Below, in pieces: positions 44,097 to 52,866 of a stretch of DNA of 64,000 nucleotides. A model generated the notes under the pieces. It was not told where the DNA came from. It searched no databases and worked only from the letters and a program-made list of their open reading frames with translations. The position numbers and the translations under genes were made by a program. The stretch lies in assembly GCF_004355005.1 (NCBI RefSeq), contig NZ_SMSJ01000011.1:1-64000 (forward strand), in the 5' to 3' direction. Source of the DNA: Dankookia rubra. GTDB lineage: Bacteria > Pseudomonadota > Alphaproteobacteria > Acetobacterales > Acetobacteraceae. How positions within the stretch are numbered: position 1 is the stretch's first letter; every line of letters starts with the position of its first letter.

Positions 44097-44160
44097 TGAG
44101 GTCCGGGGAGGGATCGGGAAGATGCCGCCGGGCGCAGATCGCCCGTTGACGAGAGAAGGA

Positions 44161-44616
44161 TTAACGCGACAGACGCATTGGTGTCAAGATATTTTTCCTA
44201 TCATTGTCGAGCGCCCGGAACAGCCCCCAGGGCGTCACCGCGAAGGGCGCGCCGGCGCCCAGCACGGCGCGGCAGAGCGCGACGCAGGTGAAGGGCGCGA
44301 GCGGCGGCAGCAGCCGCCAGCGCGGCCGCCCAGGGGCGAAGGGGCCGCGCACCGCGAAGCCGGCGCGGCGGTAGAAGCCGGGCAGGTCGAACTGTGCCGG
44401 CACCTCCAGCCGCGCCACCACCAGCCTGCCCGAGAGCGGGTCGAGCACGGTCCAGCCGGTGGCATCCGCCAGCACCGCGAAGCAGTGGCGGAAGCCTGGC
44501 CGCAGCAGGCGCAGCCAGGGCTGGTCCGCCGCGCCGCCGAAGACGATGAAGGCGCGCTGCCCGGCCTCCGCCGCGCGGCGATGCGCCGGCTTGGCCGGCG
44601 GCGCCGCGGCGGTCAC
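44161..44616 (-). CDS. Possible permuted papain-like (NlpC/P60-related) phage protein
   Basis: A 151-residue protein. An early GFRHCFAVL (His) and a late FTCVALCRAVLG (Cys) occur in the order His then Cys, as in circularly permuted papain-fold enzymes (YiiX/LRAT-like). Between them is WTVLDPLSGRLVV. If active it could cut peptides or amides. Overlaps the upstream gene by 4 nt. Functional assignment is tentative. Confidence 0.5.
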   Translation of the reverse strand: MTAAAPPAKPAHRRAAEAGQRAFIVFGGAADQPWLRLLRPGFRHCFAVLADATGWTVLDPLSGRLVVARLEVPAQFDLPGFYRRAGFAVRGPFAPGRPRWRLLPPLAPFTCVALCRAVLGAGAPFAVTPWGLFRALDNDRKNILTPMRLSR

Positions 44617-45053
44617 CGTAGCTTGCCGGGAAAGCTGATGATATCAGCGGACTCCGGCATCGGCAGCGCCGGGCCGTCGACGATGCCCTTCACCCGCAGC
44701 GGCCAGTCGAGCCGCGCCATTGCCTCGCGCCACAGCCGCGCATCGCCGCCTTCCCGCGGCGCGCGCGGGTCGGGCGCCTGCTGCCGCTCGCCCCAGATCC
44801 GCAGGATGCGCGCATGCTGCAGGTCGATGCGGCGCTGGCGGTACAGCCGGTCGAGGCATTTCACCACGTCGTCCGGCTCGCAGGGGCGCTGCACCAGGCC
44901 GGCGCCGGAGACGATGCGCGCGCCGTCGCGCCGCGCGATCAGCGCCGCCATGGTCCAGAACCAGGCTTCCTCCGCGTTGCGGAAGGCTTCGGTCCGGCTG
45001 CGCGGGGAGAAGGTGGCGGCGGGGCGCGGGGCGGTGGTCCTGGGGGGCGTCAT
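44613..45053 (-). CDS. Conserved-looking alphaproteobacterial protein, first gene after the SOS box
   Basis: A 146-residue basic helical protein: FRNAEEAWFWTMAALIARRDGARIVSG, then RPCEPDDVVKCLDRLYRQRRIDLQHARIL and LWREAMARLDWPLRVKGIV. I have seen this pattern near alphaproteobacterial phage genes but know no function. ATG 45053 is chosen because an alternative at 45086 lies inside the LexA-like box and would be within the promoter. Confidence 0.65.
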   Translation of the reverse strand: MTPPRTTAPRPAATFSPRSRTEAFRNAEEAWFWTMAALIARRDGARIVSGAGLVQRPCEPDDVVKCLDRLYRQRRIDLQHARILRIWGERQQAPDPRAPREGGDARLWREAMARLDWPLRVKGIVDGPALPMPESADIISFPGKLR

Positions 45054-45080
45054 CGGGGGGATTTTCCTCTCTCCTGGCGT

Positions 45081-45095
45081 GAACATTTCGGGAAC
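45081..45095 (-). promoter_or_regulatory. LexA (SOS) box matching the alphaproteobacterial consensus
   Basis: Read on the minus strand the site is GTTC-CCGAAAT-GTTC, an exact GTTC-N7-GTTC direct repeat, the known alphaproteobacterial LexA box. It is 28 nt before the start at 45053, where it would overlap a -10-like TATGTT (with TTGCGC about 18 nt further upstream). It could repress the phage-like operon until DNA damage. Confidence 0.65.
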
Positions 45096-45231
45096 ATATT
45101 CGCGTCACGATGGTGAGCGCAAGCGTAATTGAGGAAAATTAGCCTATTGCACTCTGACTCCGTCCCTAGGATGTTATCCCCATGATTCACAGCATGAGCG
45201 AGCCGGCCGGGTGCCGGGCAGGGACCACCCC

Positions 45232-45879
45232 ATGACGCACGAGGATATCTGGCGCGCGCTCGACGCGCTGGCCGCCGAGAACGGGCTGTCCGCCTCGGGC
45301 CTGGCCCGCAAGGCCGGGCTGGACGCGACCGCCTTCAACCCCTCGAAGCGCATCGGCGCCGACGGCCGGGCGCGCTGGCCCTCGACCGAGAGCGTGGCGA
45401 AGGTGCTGTCGGCGACCGGCGCCGGGTTTTCCGACTTCGCCTCGCTGGTCACCGGCGTGGCGGCGCTGCCGCGCGGCGGGCGCGGCCTCTCGGGGCGGCG
45501 CATCCCGCTGATCGGCCTCGCCCAGGCCGGCGGGGAGGGCTACTTCGACGATGGCGGCTACCCCGTCGGCGGCGGCTGGGACGAAATCTCGGTGCCGGAG
45601 ATCGGCGACCCGAATGCCTATGCGCTGGAAATCTCCGGCGAGAGCATGGAGCCGGTCTTCCGCGACGGCGACGTGGTCATCGTCTCCCCCGGCGCGCCGG
45701 TGCGGCGCGGCGACCGCGTTGTGGTGCGCACGCAGAAGGGCGAGGTGATGGCCAAGGAGCTGAAGCGGCAATCCGCCAAGCGGGTCGACCTGCGCAGCCT
45801 GAACCCGGCGCATCCGGACTACAGCTTCGAGATCCCGGAGATCACCTGGATGCACCGGGTCGTCTGGGCGACGCAGTAG
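45232..45879 (+). CDS. LexA/CI-like S24 transcriptional regulator
   Basis: A 215-residue protein: N-terminal helix-turn-helix (about 8-62) and a C-terminal S24 peptidase domain. The Ala-Gly cleavage site is A99-G100, the nucleophile Ser138 is in SGESMEP and the general base is Lys175; the 37-residue Ser-Lys spacing equals that of LexA. It can probably self-cleave when RecA is active. It is divergent from the phage-like operon and may be its repressor, although related host regulators occur without prophages. Confidence 0.85.
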   Translation: MTHEDIWRALDALAAENGLSASGLARKAGLDATAFNPSKRIGADGRARWPSTESVAKVLSATGAGFSDFASLVTGVAALPRGGRGLSGRRIPLIGLAQAGGEGYFDDGGYPVGGGWDEISVPEIGDPNAYALEISGESMEPVFRDGDVVIVSPGAPVRRGDRVVVRTQKGEVMAKELKRQSAKRVDLRSLNPAHPDYSFEIPEITWMHRVVWATQ

Positions 45880-45887
45880 GGCGGGAA

Positions 45888-46022
45888 GACGGTCTCGGGG
45901 AGGGAAAGCTGTTCCCTTCCCACGTTCCGCCCTTCCCGTGCCTGAGCCGGGTGCCGGCGCGCGGAGGGTACTGGACCTGGGACGACAGACGCGCGGAACG
46001 GGGGAGAATACCGCTCCCCCGG
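45888..46022. repeat. Two-hairpin convergent-gene element, copy D
   Basis: Between the S24 regulator (+) and the MprF-like gene (-). Left hairpin AGGGAA (45901-45906) / TTCCCT (45912-45917) with G/C extension; right hairpin CGGGGGAG (45999-46006) / CTCCCCCG (46014-46021), followed by GCTTTTC. The middle is more diverged than in copies A-C. Confidence 0.62.
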
Positions 46023-46026
46023 CTTT

Positions 46027-48003
46027 TCAGGCCGCCCGGCTGCGCTCCAGCTCTTCCGCCGCGCGGCGCATCTCCGGCGGCAGCAGCGGCCGCAGGCTTT
46101 CCAGGTCCCGCTCCGCCCGCAGCGCCAGGTAGCGGGGCGTCTCGCCCTCCCGCTCCCGCAGCGGCACCGCGTGCAGGCCGATATCGGCATAAACCCTGAG
46201 GTAGGCGGGCCCGACCCGCCAGAAGGCGGCATCCACCCCGGCCCGCTCGCAAAGGTCGCGGAAGCGCCAGATCGCCGAGATCGCGTCCTTCCGCTCCCCC
46301 GCCGGGTCGCCCAGCGCCAGCCAGACGCCCTCGCGCCTGAGAAAGGCGAAGCCGGCCCGCTCGCCCTCGCCGAAGACCGCGCCATCGGCCTCCCGCGGCG
46401 CCAGCCCGCCGAGCGCGGCGATGCGGGACCGCGTGGCCGCGTCCCAGGCCAGCGGCGCGAAGCGGGCCGGCCGCAGCAGCCGCACCATGCCGACCAGCAG
46501 CAGCACGCCGGTCAGCCCCACGGTGAAGCGCAGGCTGTCCGGCGCGAGTTCGGAGAAGACCACGCCCCACCAGGCGGTTTCCGAGACGCGCCCGCCATAG
46601 GCCACCAGCGCCAGGGTGATGCCGCAGGCGGCGACTGCGGTCAGCGGCACCACGGCTTCCGGCGAGAGCGGCTCCCGCACCAGCCGGCTGTCGCGGTAGA
46701 AGGCGGCGCGCAGGCTGGCGACCAGCCCGGCCAGCAGCAGGAAGGCGCCCCAGAGCCACCAGGCCTCGCCGCGCACCCACCCGATCACCGCGCCGTTCAG
46801 CAGCAGGAAGAGGCTGAAGCCCCAGGCGATGGTCAGCCGACGCAGCAACCCATAGGCCATGACCAGCAGCAGCGAGCCCACGACCGAGGCGGCGAAGTGG
46901 GAGGCAAGGGCTGCGGCATGCCCCGCCCATTCCTCGATGATCGTCCCCTTGGTCGGCAGCGCGCCGAGGAAGATCAGCAGCGCGCCGGCGAGTGCGACGA
47001 GGGAGGCGATCGCCGGCACCTCCAGCGTCTCGCTCCCCCGCCCGAGCGCGGTGACCCGCTGCAGGACGTTGCGGCGCTGGCCAAGCTCGAAGCCGACGAA
47101 GAGCGTGCCGGAGATGAACAGCGGGATGATGTAGTAGTACAGCCGGAAGACCAGCAGCGCGCCGATCACCTCCGGCGCCGGCATGTAGGGCTGCAGGCCG
47201 AGCAGGACGGCGCCGTCGAAGACGCCGAGGCCGCCCGGCACATGCGCGGCGATGCCGGCGGTATAGGCCGCGAGGTAGATGCCGACGAAGCGCAGGAAGG
47301 TCAGCCCCTCCGCCTGCGGCAGCAGGATGTAGAAGATGGCCGCGGTGATCGCCACGTCCACGGTGGCGAGGCCGGTCTGCATCAGCGCCATGCGCGGCTC
47401 GGGCAGGTCGATCTCGTGCCCGAACAGCCGCACGTGACGCTTGAAGCGGCTGAGCACGACATAGGTCAGCACGATGCCCCAGAGCGGCAGGGCCATGGCC
47501 TGCAGCGCCCAGTGCGGCAGGTGGGTGCCGAACCAGGGCACCACCTCCGGCTCGAAGACCAGCACCAGCCCGCCGAGGGCCATGCCGCCGAGGCCGTAGG
47601 TCAGGCTGGTGAAGCCGACCACCTTGGCGATCTCGAGCGGTGTCAGGCCCCAGGCGGAATAGAGCCGGTAGCGCACCGCGGCGCCCGAGACCGCGGCGAA
47701 GCCGAGGTTGTGCGCCAGCGAATAGCCGCAAAAGGAGGCGAGAAAGGATTTCGGCCAGGAGACCGGCCGCCCGGCATAGATCGATCCCAGCTTGTCGTAG
47801 ACCGCCAGCACCAGGTAGGCGAGCACGGTGAAACCCGCCGCCTTCCACAGCGCGCTGGCCGGCAGCGCTGCCATGGCGGTGCGGATCTCGGCCACCGACA
47901 GGGTGCGGAATTCGCGCTGGACGACGAAGATGGCGGCGACCAGCAGGACCACGCCGAAGACCGCGGGTCCGTTCCGGCGCAGCCAGGCGAGTCGGGGGCT
48001 CAC
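46027..48003 (-). CDS. MprF-type phosphatidylglycerol flippase/lysyltransferase, truncated transferase domain
   Basis: A 658-residue inner-membrane protein with about 14 hydrophobic segments, the LPG flippase region of MprF ([18 protein letters not shown] is the core signature). A DUF2156 lysyl-transferase domain begins near residue 530 ([18 protein letters not shown]) but stops after about 130 residues, whereas full MprF is about 850 and needs the C-terminal half for catalysis. It may flip but not make lysyl-PG. GTG start at 48003 overlaps the lysS stop, fitting a shared need for Lys-tRNA. Copy D lies immediately after the stop. Confidence 0.82.
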   Translation of the reverse strand: MSPRLAWLRRNGPAVFGVVLLVAAIFVVQREFRTLSVAEIRTAMAALPASALWKAAGFTVLAYLVLAVYDKLGSIYAGRPVSWPKSFLASFCGYSLAHNLGFAAVSGAAVRYRLYSAWGLTPLEIAKVVGFTSLTYGLGGMALGGLVLVFEPEVVPWFGTHLPHWALQAMALPLWGIVLTYVVLSRFKRHVRLFGHEIDLPEPRMALMQTGLATVDVAITAAIFYILLPQAEGLTFLRFVGIYLAAYTAGIAAHVPGGLGVFDGAVLLGLQPYMPAPEVIGALLVFRLYYYIIPLFISGTLFVGFELGQRRNVLQRVTALGRGSETLEVPAIASLVALAGALLIFLGALPTKGTIIEEWAGHAAALASHFAASVVGSLLLVMAYGLLRRLTIAWGFSLFLLLNGAVIGWVRGEAWWLWGAFLLLAGLVASLRAAFYRDSRLVREPLSPEAVVPLTAVAACGITLALVAYGGRVSETAWWGVVFSELAPDSLRFTVGLTGVLLLVGMVRLLRPARFAPLAWDAATRSRIAALGGLAPREADGAVFGEGERAGFAFLRREGVWLALGDPAGERKDAISAIWRFRDLCERAGVDAAFWRVGPAYLRVYADIGLHAVPLREREGETPRYLALRAERDLESLRPLLPPEMRRAAEELERSRAA

Positions 48004-49610
48004 GCGGCAGGTGCCTCACGCGGTGCCAGGTCCTCGCCCGCTCCGCGGGCCAGCGCGGTCTCGATCAGCCCGATGGTGCCGGGAATGCCGTAGAGCGCGA
48101 CGAAGCCGCCGAAGCGCGGGCCTTCCTGGGCGCCGAGCAGTACCTGATAGAGGCAGGCGAACCAGTCGCGCAGGTTGGCGAAGGGGTGGCGCTTGCCGAC
48201 CTCGTACAGCAGGGTCTGGATCGCCTCGGCGTCGCTGTCCTCGGGCAGGCTGCGGAGCACCTGCAGCAGGTCCTCCAGCGCGCCGCGCTCGAGCGTGCTC
48301 GGCGCCCGGTGCTGCCGGGTGGGCGCCACGAAGTCGCGGAAATAGGCGACGGCATATTCGACCAGCCGGGCGAGCATCGGGCTGCTGTCCGGCGTCACCC
48401 CCGGGGCATAGCGCCGGATGAAGCCCCAAAGCATCTCGGGCTCATCCGCATTCACCACGCTGGCCAGGTTCAGCAGCATGCCGAAGCCGATGGGCGAGCC
48501 CGGGTCGTTGCTGCTGCCGTTGTGGATGTGGAAGGCCGGGTTGGTCGGCTCCGGCTGGACCCGCAGCTTTTCCAGGTGGCCGAGGTACTCGTCGACCGCG
48601 CGGGGGATCACGTCGAAGAACAGCCGCTTGGCCCGCTGCGGCGACTGGTACATGAAATAGGCGAGCGATTCCGGCGGGGCGTAGCGCAGCCATTCCTCGA
48701 TGGTCAGGCCATTGCCCTTCGACTTGCTGATCTTCTGGCCGTTCTCGTCGTTGAACAGCTCATAGGTGAAGCTGGCCGGCGGGGTGCCGCCGAGCACCCG
48801 GCAGATCTGCCCCGACAGCTTCACCGAATCGATCAGGTCCTTGCCCGACATCTCGTAGTCGACGCCGAGCGCGAACCAGCGCAGCGCCCAGTCGGCCTTC
48901 CACTGGGCCTTGCAGTGGCCGCCGGTGATCCGGGTGCCATGCCGCTTGGCCGTAGCCGGGTCGACCCAGACCAGCAGGTCGTCCTCAGGGCGCACCTCCT
49001 CCATCGGCACCTGCATGACCACGCCCGTCTCCGGATGGATGGGCAGGAAAGGCGAGTAGGTGGCTTTTCGTTCCGCGCCGAGCGTGGGGAGGATGACCTT
49101 TTTCACGGCGTCGTGCCGTTCCGCCATCCGCAGCAGGGCGGCGTCGAACCGGCCGCCCCGGTAATAGTCGGTGCTCGACGCGAATTCGTATTCGAAGCCG
49201 AAGGTGTCGAGGAAGGCCTGCAGCCGGGCGTTGTTGTGGGCGCCGAAGCTCGGATGGGTGCCGAAGGGGTCGGGGATGGCGGTCAGCGGCCGGCCCAGGT
49301 GTTCGGCCAGCATCGCCTTGTTCGGCACGTTGTCCGGCACCTTCCTGAGGCCGTCCATGTCGTCCGAGAAGGCGATCAGCCGGGCCGGCAGGCCGGTTAT
49401 CCGCTCGAAGGCGCGGCGGACCCAGGTGGTGCGCGCCACCTCCCCGAAGGTGCCGATATGCGGCAGGCCGGAGGGGCCATAGCCGGTCTCGAACAATGCT
49501 CCCCCCGGGGCGCCTTCCGGTTTCGGGTTGGCGGCCAGGCGATCGGCGACCTTGGCGGCCTCCTCGAAGGGCCAGGCCTTGACGTTCCGGAGGGATGGAT
49601 CGGCTGTCAT
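48000..49610 (-). CDS. lysS: Lysyl-tRNA synthetase, class I
   Basis: A 536-residue class I enzyme (the archaeal/alphaproteobacterial type, not LysS class II). HIGH-like HIG is at 51-53 in [11 protein letters not shown] and KMSKS-like KISKS at 293-297; the C-terminal anticodon-binding helical part follows. It charges tRNA-Lys. Start at 49610. The overlap with the mprF-like gene links charging to lipid lysylation, a link also seen as a fusion (LysX) in mycobacteria. Confidence 0.94.
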   Translation of the reverse strand: MTADPSLRNVKAWPFEEAAKVADRLAANPKPEGAPGGALFETGYGPSGLPHIGTFGEVARTTWVRRAFERITGLPARLIAFSDDMDGLRKVPDNVPNKAMLAEHLGRPLTAIPDPFGTHPSFGAHNNARLQAFLDTFGFEYEFASSTDYYRGGRFDAALLRMAERHDAVKKVILPTLGAERKATYSPFLPIHPETGVVMQVPMEEVRPEDDLLVWVDPATAKRHGTRITGGHCKAQWKADWALRWFALGVDYEMSGKDLIDSVKLSGQICRVLGGTPPASFTYELFNDENGQKISKSKGNGLTIEEWLRYAPPESLAYFMYQSPQRAKRLFFDVIPRAVDEYLGHLEKLRVQPEPTNPAFHIHNGSSNDPGSPIGFGMLLNLASVVNADEPEMLWGFIRRYAPGVTPDSSPMLARLVEYAVAYFRDFVAPTRQHRAPSTLERGALEDLLQVLRSLPEDSDAEAIQTLLYEVGKRHPFANLRDWFACLYQVLLGAQEGPRFGGFVALYGIPGTIGLIETALARGAGEDLAPREAPAA

Positions 49611-49747
49611 GCGTGGGCAGATGGCAGGGGGCGGCGGCGGGGTCAACGCAGGCCGGCCCCGCAGGCAAGGCAGCCATCGGCGCTTGACGGTGGCAGTTCC
49701 GTGAAAGCCGCGCTAAACGGCCATTCCCCACGAAGGAAAAGGGTGTC

Positions 49748-50746
49748 ATGCGGGTCGGCGTGATCGGTGCCACGGGCGCGGTCGGGAAGGAATTGGTCGA
49801 GGTCCTGGGCAAGCGGCGCTTCCCGGTCACCGAGCTGAAATTATTCGCCTCCGCCCGCAGCGCCGGCCTGAAACAGCAGACCCCCTGGGGCGAGGTGGCG
49901 ATCGAGGAATACTCGGACGCCGCCGCCTCCCGCCTGGACCTGGCCCTGCTGGCCGTCTCCGGCGACTTCGCCAAGGCGCATGCCCGCAAGCTGGCGGCGC
50001 AGGGCGTCGCGGTGGTCGATAATTCCTCCGCCCTGCGGCTGGAGGACGACGTGCCGCTGGTGGTGCCGGAGGTGAACGGCGCCGCCATCGGCAACCACAA
50101 GCTGATCGCCAACCCGAACTGCACCACCGCCATCCTGGTGGTGGCGCTGGAGCCGCTGCGCCAGGCCTTCGGCCTCAAGCGGGTCATCGTCTCCACCTAC
50201 CAGGCTGCCAGCGGCGCCGGGGCGGAGGGCATGGCCGAGCTGGAGCAGGAGACCCGCCGGGTGCTGGTCGAGGGCGGCCGCCCGGGCCACCACGTGTTTG
50301 CCCACCCGCTGCCCTTCAACGTCATCCCGCAGATCGATAGCTTCCAGCCCAATGGCTACACGCGGGAGGAGATGAAGGTCGCCTGGGAGAGCCGGAAGAT
50401 CATGGGCATGCCCGATCTTCTCGTCTCCTGCACCGCGGTCCGCATCCCGACCTTCCGGGTGCATGGCGAAGCCGTGACGATCGAGTGCGAGCGGCCGGTG
50501 ACCCCGGAGGCGGCCCGCGCCGTGCTGGCCCGGGCTGCCGGCGTGAAGCTGGTGGATGAGCCGGCGAAGCAGCTCTACCCCATGCCGATCACCGCGACGG
50601 GCCAGGACGATGTCGAGGCCGGGCGGGTGCGAGCCAATCCCGTGTTCGGCGAGTTCGGGCTCGATTTCTTCCTCTGCGGCGACCAGTTGCTGAAGGGCGC
50701 GGCGCTGAACGCGGTGCAGATCGCCGAGCGGATGAAGCTGGGCTGA
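49748..50746 (+). CDS. asd: Aspartate-semialdehyde dehydrogenase
   Basis: A 332-residue NADPH enzyme that reduces aspartyl phosphate to aspartate semialdehyde for Lys, Thr, Met and diaminopimelate. GATGAVG near the N terminus binds NADP; the catalytic Cys125 is in [16 protein letters not shown] follows. Length is normal. It is divergent from lysS with 137 nt between. GGAAAAGG is about 7 nt upstream of the ATG. Confidence 0.95.
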   Translation: MRVGVIGATGAVGKELVEVLGKRRFPVTELKLFASARSAGLKQQTPWGEVAIEEYSDAAASRLDLALLAVSGDFAKAHARKLAAQGVAVVDNSSALRLEDDVPLVVPEVNGAAIGNHKLIANPNCTTAILVVALEPLRQAFGLKRVIVSTYQAASGAGAEGMAELEQETRRVLVEGGRPGHHVFAHPLPFNVIPQIDSFQPNGYTREEMKVAWESRKIMGMPDLLVSCTAVRIPTFRVHGEAVTIECERPVTPEAARAVLARAAGVKLVDEPAKQLYPMPITATGQDDVEAGRVRANPVFGEFGLDFFLCGDQLLKGAALNAVQIAERMKLG

Positions 50747-50868
50747 GGCCCGGCCGCGGGCGTCCGCAGCGGCGCCCGCGGATGCTTCGCGTCGCCCCGC
50801 CCTCGCCCGTCGCGGCGATCGGGGCTAGCCTCCGCGCCCGATCGACCGGCCGGAGGAACCCAACCGCC

Positions 50869-51885
50869 ATGAACCTCGCCCGCTTCCCGCGCATCCGGCT
50901 CGGCCACATGCCGACCCCGCTCGAGCCGATGGAGCGCCTGACGAAGCACCTCGGCGGCCCGAAGCTCTGGATCAAGCGGGACGACTGCACGGGCCTGTCC
51001 ACCGGCGGCAACAAGACGCGGAAGCTCGAATTCCTCTGCGCCGACGCCATCGCCAAGGGCGCCGACATCCTGATCACCCAGGGCGCGACCCAGTCCAACC
51101 ACGCCCGCCAGACCGCCGCGGCGGCGGCCAAGCTCGGCCTCGCCTGCCACATCCTGCTGGAGGACCGGACCGGCTATGCCGACCCGGCCTATACCGAGTC
51201 CGGCAATGTGCTGATGGACCGGCTGCACGGCGCCAGCGTCTCCCGCCGCCCCGGCGGCGCCGACATGCAGGCGGAGATGGAGGCGGTGGCGGAGGAGATG
51301 CGCGGCGCCGGCCGCAAGCCCTATGTCATCCCCGGCGGCGGCTCCAACCCGGTGGGTGCGCTCGGCTATGTCAACGCGGCGCAGGAACTGGTGACCCAGG
51401 CCTCCGACATGGGGCTGCGGATCGACCACCTGGTGCATGCGACGGGCAGCGCCGGCACCCAGGCCGGGCTGGTCGCGGGCCTGGTCGCGCTGAACAGCGG
51501 CATCCCCGTGCTCGGCATCGGCGTCCGCGCGCCGAAGCCGAAGCAGGAGGCCAATGTCCTGGCGCTGGCCGAGCGCACCATGGCGCATCTCGGCCTGCCG
51601 GCGCTGGTCAAGGCGGAACACGTGGTCGCCAACTGCGACTATGTCGGCCAGGGCTACGGCATCCCGACCGAGGGAATGGTCGAGGCGGTGAAGCTGGTGG
51701 CGGAGCAGGAGGGCATCCTGCTCGACCCGGTCTATTCCGGAAAGGGCATGGCCGGGCTGATCGACCTGATCAGCAAGGGCTTCTTCGGCAAGGACCAGAA
51801 CGTGGTCTTCCTGCATACCGGCGGCCAGGTCGGCCTGTTCGGCTACCCGCAGGCCTTCGGCCTGGCCGCCGACGCCGCGCGCTGA
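50869..51885 (+). CDS. D-cysteine desulfhydrase / ACC deaminase-like PLP enzyme
   Basis: A 338-residue fold-type II PLP enzyme. The PLP lysine is K49 in [29 protein letters not shown] and the [14 protein letters not shown] phosphate loop follow. The [10 protein letters not shown] segment favours D-cysteine desulfhydrase over ACC deaminase, but activity toward other D-amino acids is possible. CGGAGGAA is 11 nt before the ATG at 50869. Not obviously in operon with asd. Confidence 0.85.
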   Translation: MNLARFPRIRLGHMPTPLEPMERLTKHLGGPKLWIKRDDCTGLSTGGNKTRKLEFLCADAIAKGADILITQGATQSNHARQTAAAAAKLGLACHILLEDRTGYADPAYTESGNVLMDRLHGASVSRRPGGADMQAEMEAVAEEMRGAGRKPYVIPGGGSNPVGALGYVNAAQELVTQASDMGLRIDHLVHATGSAGTQAGLVAGLVALNSGIPVLGIGVRAPKPKQEANVLALAERTMAHLGLPALVKAEHVVANCDYVGQGYGIPTEGMVEAVKLVAEQEGILLDPVYSGKGMAGLIDLISKGFFGKDQNVVFLHTGGQVGLFGYPQAFGLAADAAR

Positions 51886-51908
51886 GGCGCCGCGACTGGC
51901 GCATGAGG

Positions 51909-52667
51909 CTAGTGGCGCACGAGGCGGGCCAGCGGCTTCGCCTCGGCATCCAGCAGCAGCAGCCAGCCTTCCGGCGTGATGCGCCAGCGCCGGGTCTCGG
52001 CCAGCGCCTGCAGGAAGCGCCGCTCCTGCTCCCCCACCGCCGGGGCGCAGGCCATCATGGTGGAGATCATCTGGCCGAAGCCGATGGTCTCTCCCGCCAG
52101 GGTATAGCTCCCGGCGATGCGGTTGCAGCCGCCGGAGCCGCTGACCCCGCCATCGGCGCCGAAGGTGAGGGTGGAGCGCACCCGGTCGACCACGCCGCGA
52201 CCGTCGATGTCCTCGGCGACCCAGTCGGGCCCGACCAGCGGCGGGGCGGCCCCGGCGACCGGTGCCGGGGCCGGCGCGGCGACGCGGACCAGGCGCAACT
52301 CCGCCGTCTTTCCTGCGCCGCGGGTCAGCACGGGGTGGATGGTACCGGTGCGGAAGATCATCCGCCCCTCGAGCCCGATCGTGCCGCGGACCGCATAGGT
52401 ATGATTCGGCTGGATGCGGGCGGGATCGTAGGGCAGGGCGAAGCCGACCGGCACCTGGCCCCCGACCGGGATGCGCGCCTCGGCCAGGGTCTCGGCCGGC
52501 GCATCGGCGCGGGAGATGTCCTGCAAGGCCACCGCCAGCACCGCGCCGGGCGGCAGGGCCATGCGCTCCCGACAGGGGGCGATGCCGCGGATCGCCGGCG
52601 CCTCGGCCCGGGCGCAGCCCGCGGCGGCCAGGCCCGCCGCCAGCATGATCACGCTCCGCCGTTCCAT
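51909..52667 (-). CDS. META-domain lipoprotein with YbaY-like N-terminal domain
   Basis: A 252-residue envelope protein. The lipobox LAAAGC gives a lipidated Cys at residue 18. A YbaY/YscW-like beta domain (about 30-130: ALPPGAVLAVALQDISRADAP) is followed by a META (HslJ-like) domain with GGCNRIAGSYTL and TMMACAP, ending LLLDAEAKPLARL. Roles of these domains are in envelope stress and secretion-chaperone-like functions, not defined here. Convergent with the desulfhydrase gene. Confidence 0.83.
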   Translation of the reverse strand: MERRSVIMLAAGLAAAGCARAEAPAIRGIAPCRERMALPPGAVLAVALQDISRADAPAETLAEARIPVGGQVPVGFALPYDPARIQPNHTYAVRGTIGLEGRMIFRTGTIHPVLTRGAGKTAELRLVRVAAPAPAPVAGAAPPLVGPDWVAEDIDGRGVVDRVRSTLTFGADGGVSGSGGCNRIAGSYTLAGETIGFGQMISTMMACAPAVGEQERRFLQALAETRRWRITPEGWLLLLDAEAKPLARLVRH

Positions 52668-52866
52668 CGCCCGCCCCCGCCCGGTCCGTCGCGCCGAGGT
52701 TACAGCCGGATAGGGGCGGCAGCAGGGCCGCGGATCGTTGTCGATCGACCGACCTGATGCCAATCAAGGGCGCCTGGGGCTTTCCGTTCCACCAACCATC
52801 CATGCGGTGCAAACTGCCGGCAAACGGCTAGGCTGGCCGCCAAGCAATCAAGGAGGACGAGCAGCG

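Noticed and set aside
45084-45086. ATG at 45086 as start of the first phage-unit gene
   Set aside because: It lies inside the LexA-like box and promoter; the ATG at 45053 leaves room for both.
32080-46022. Element copies A and D as att sites of the phage-like module
   Set aside because: Further copies lie inside the module (33.3 kb) and far away (62.9 kb), always in convergent gaps, which fits terminators better; no integrase or tRNA is near.
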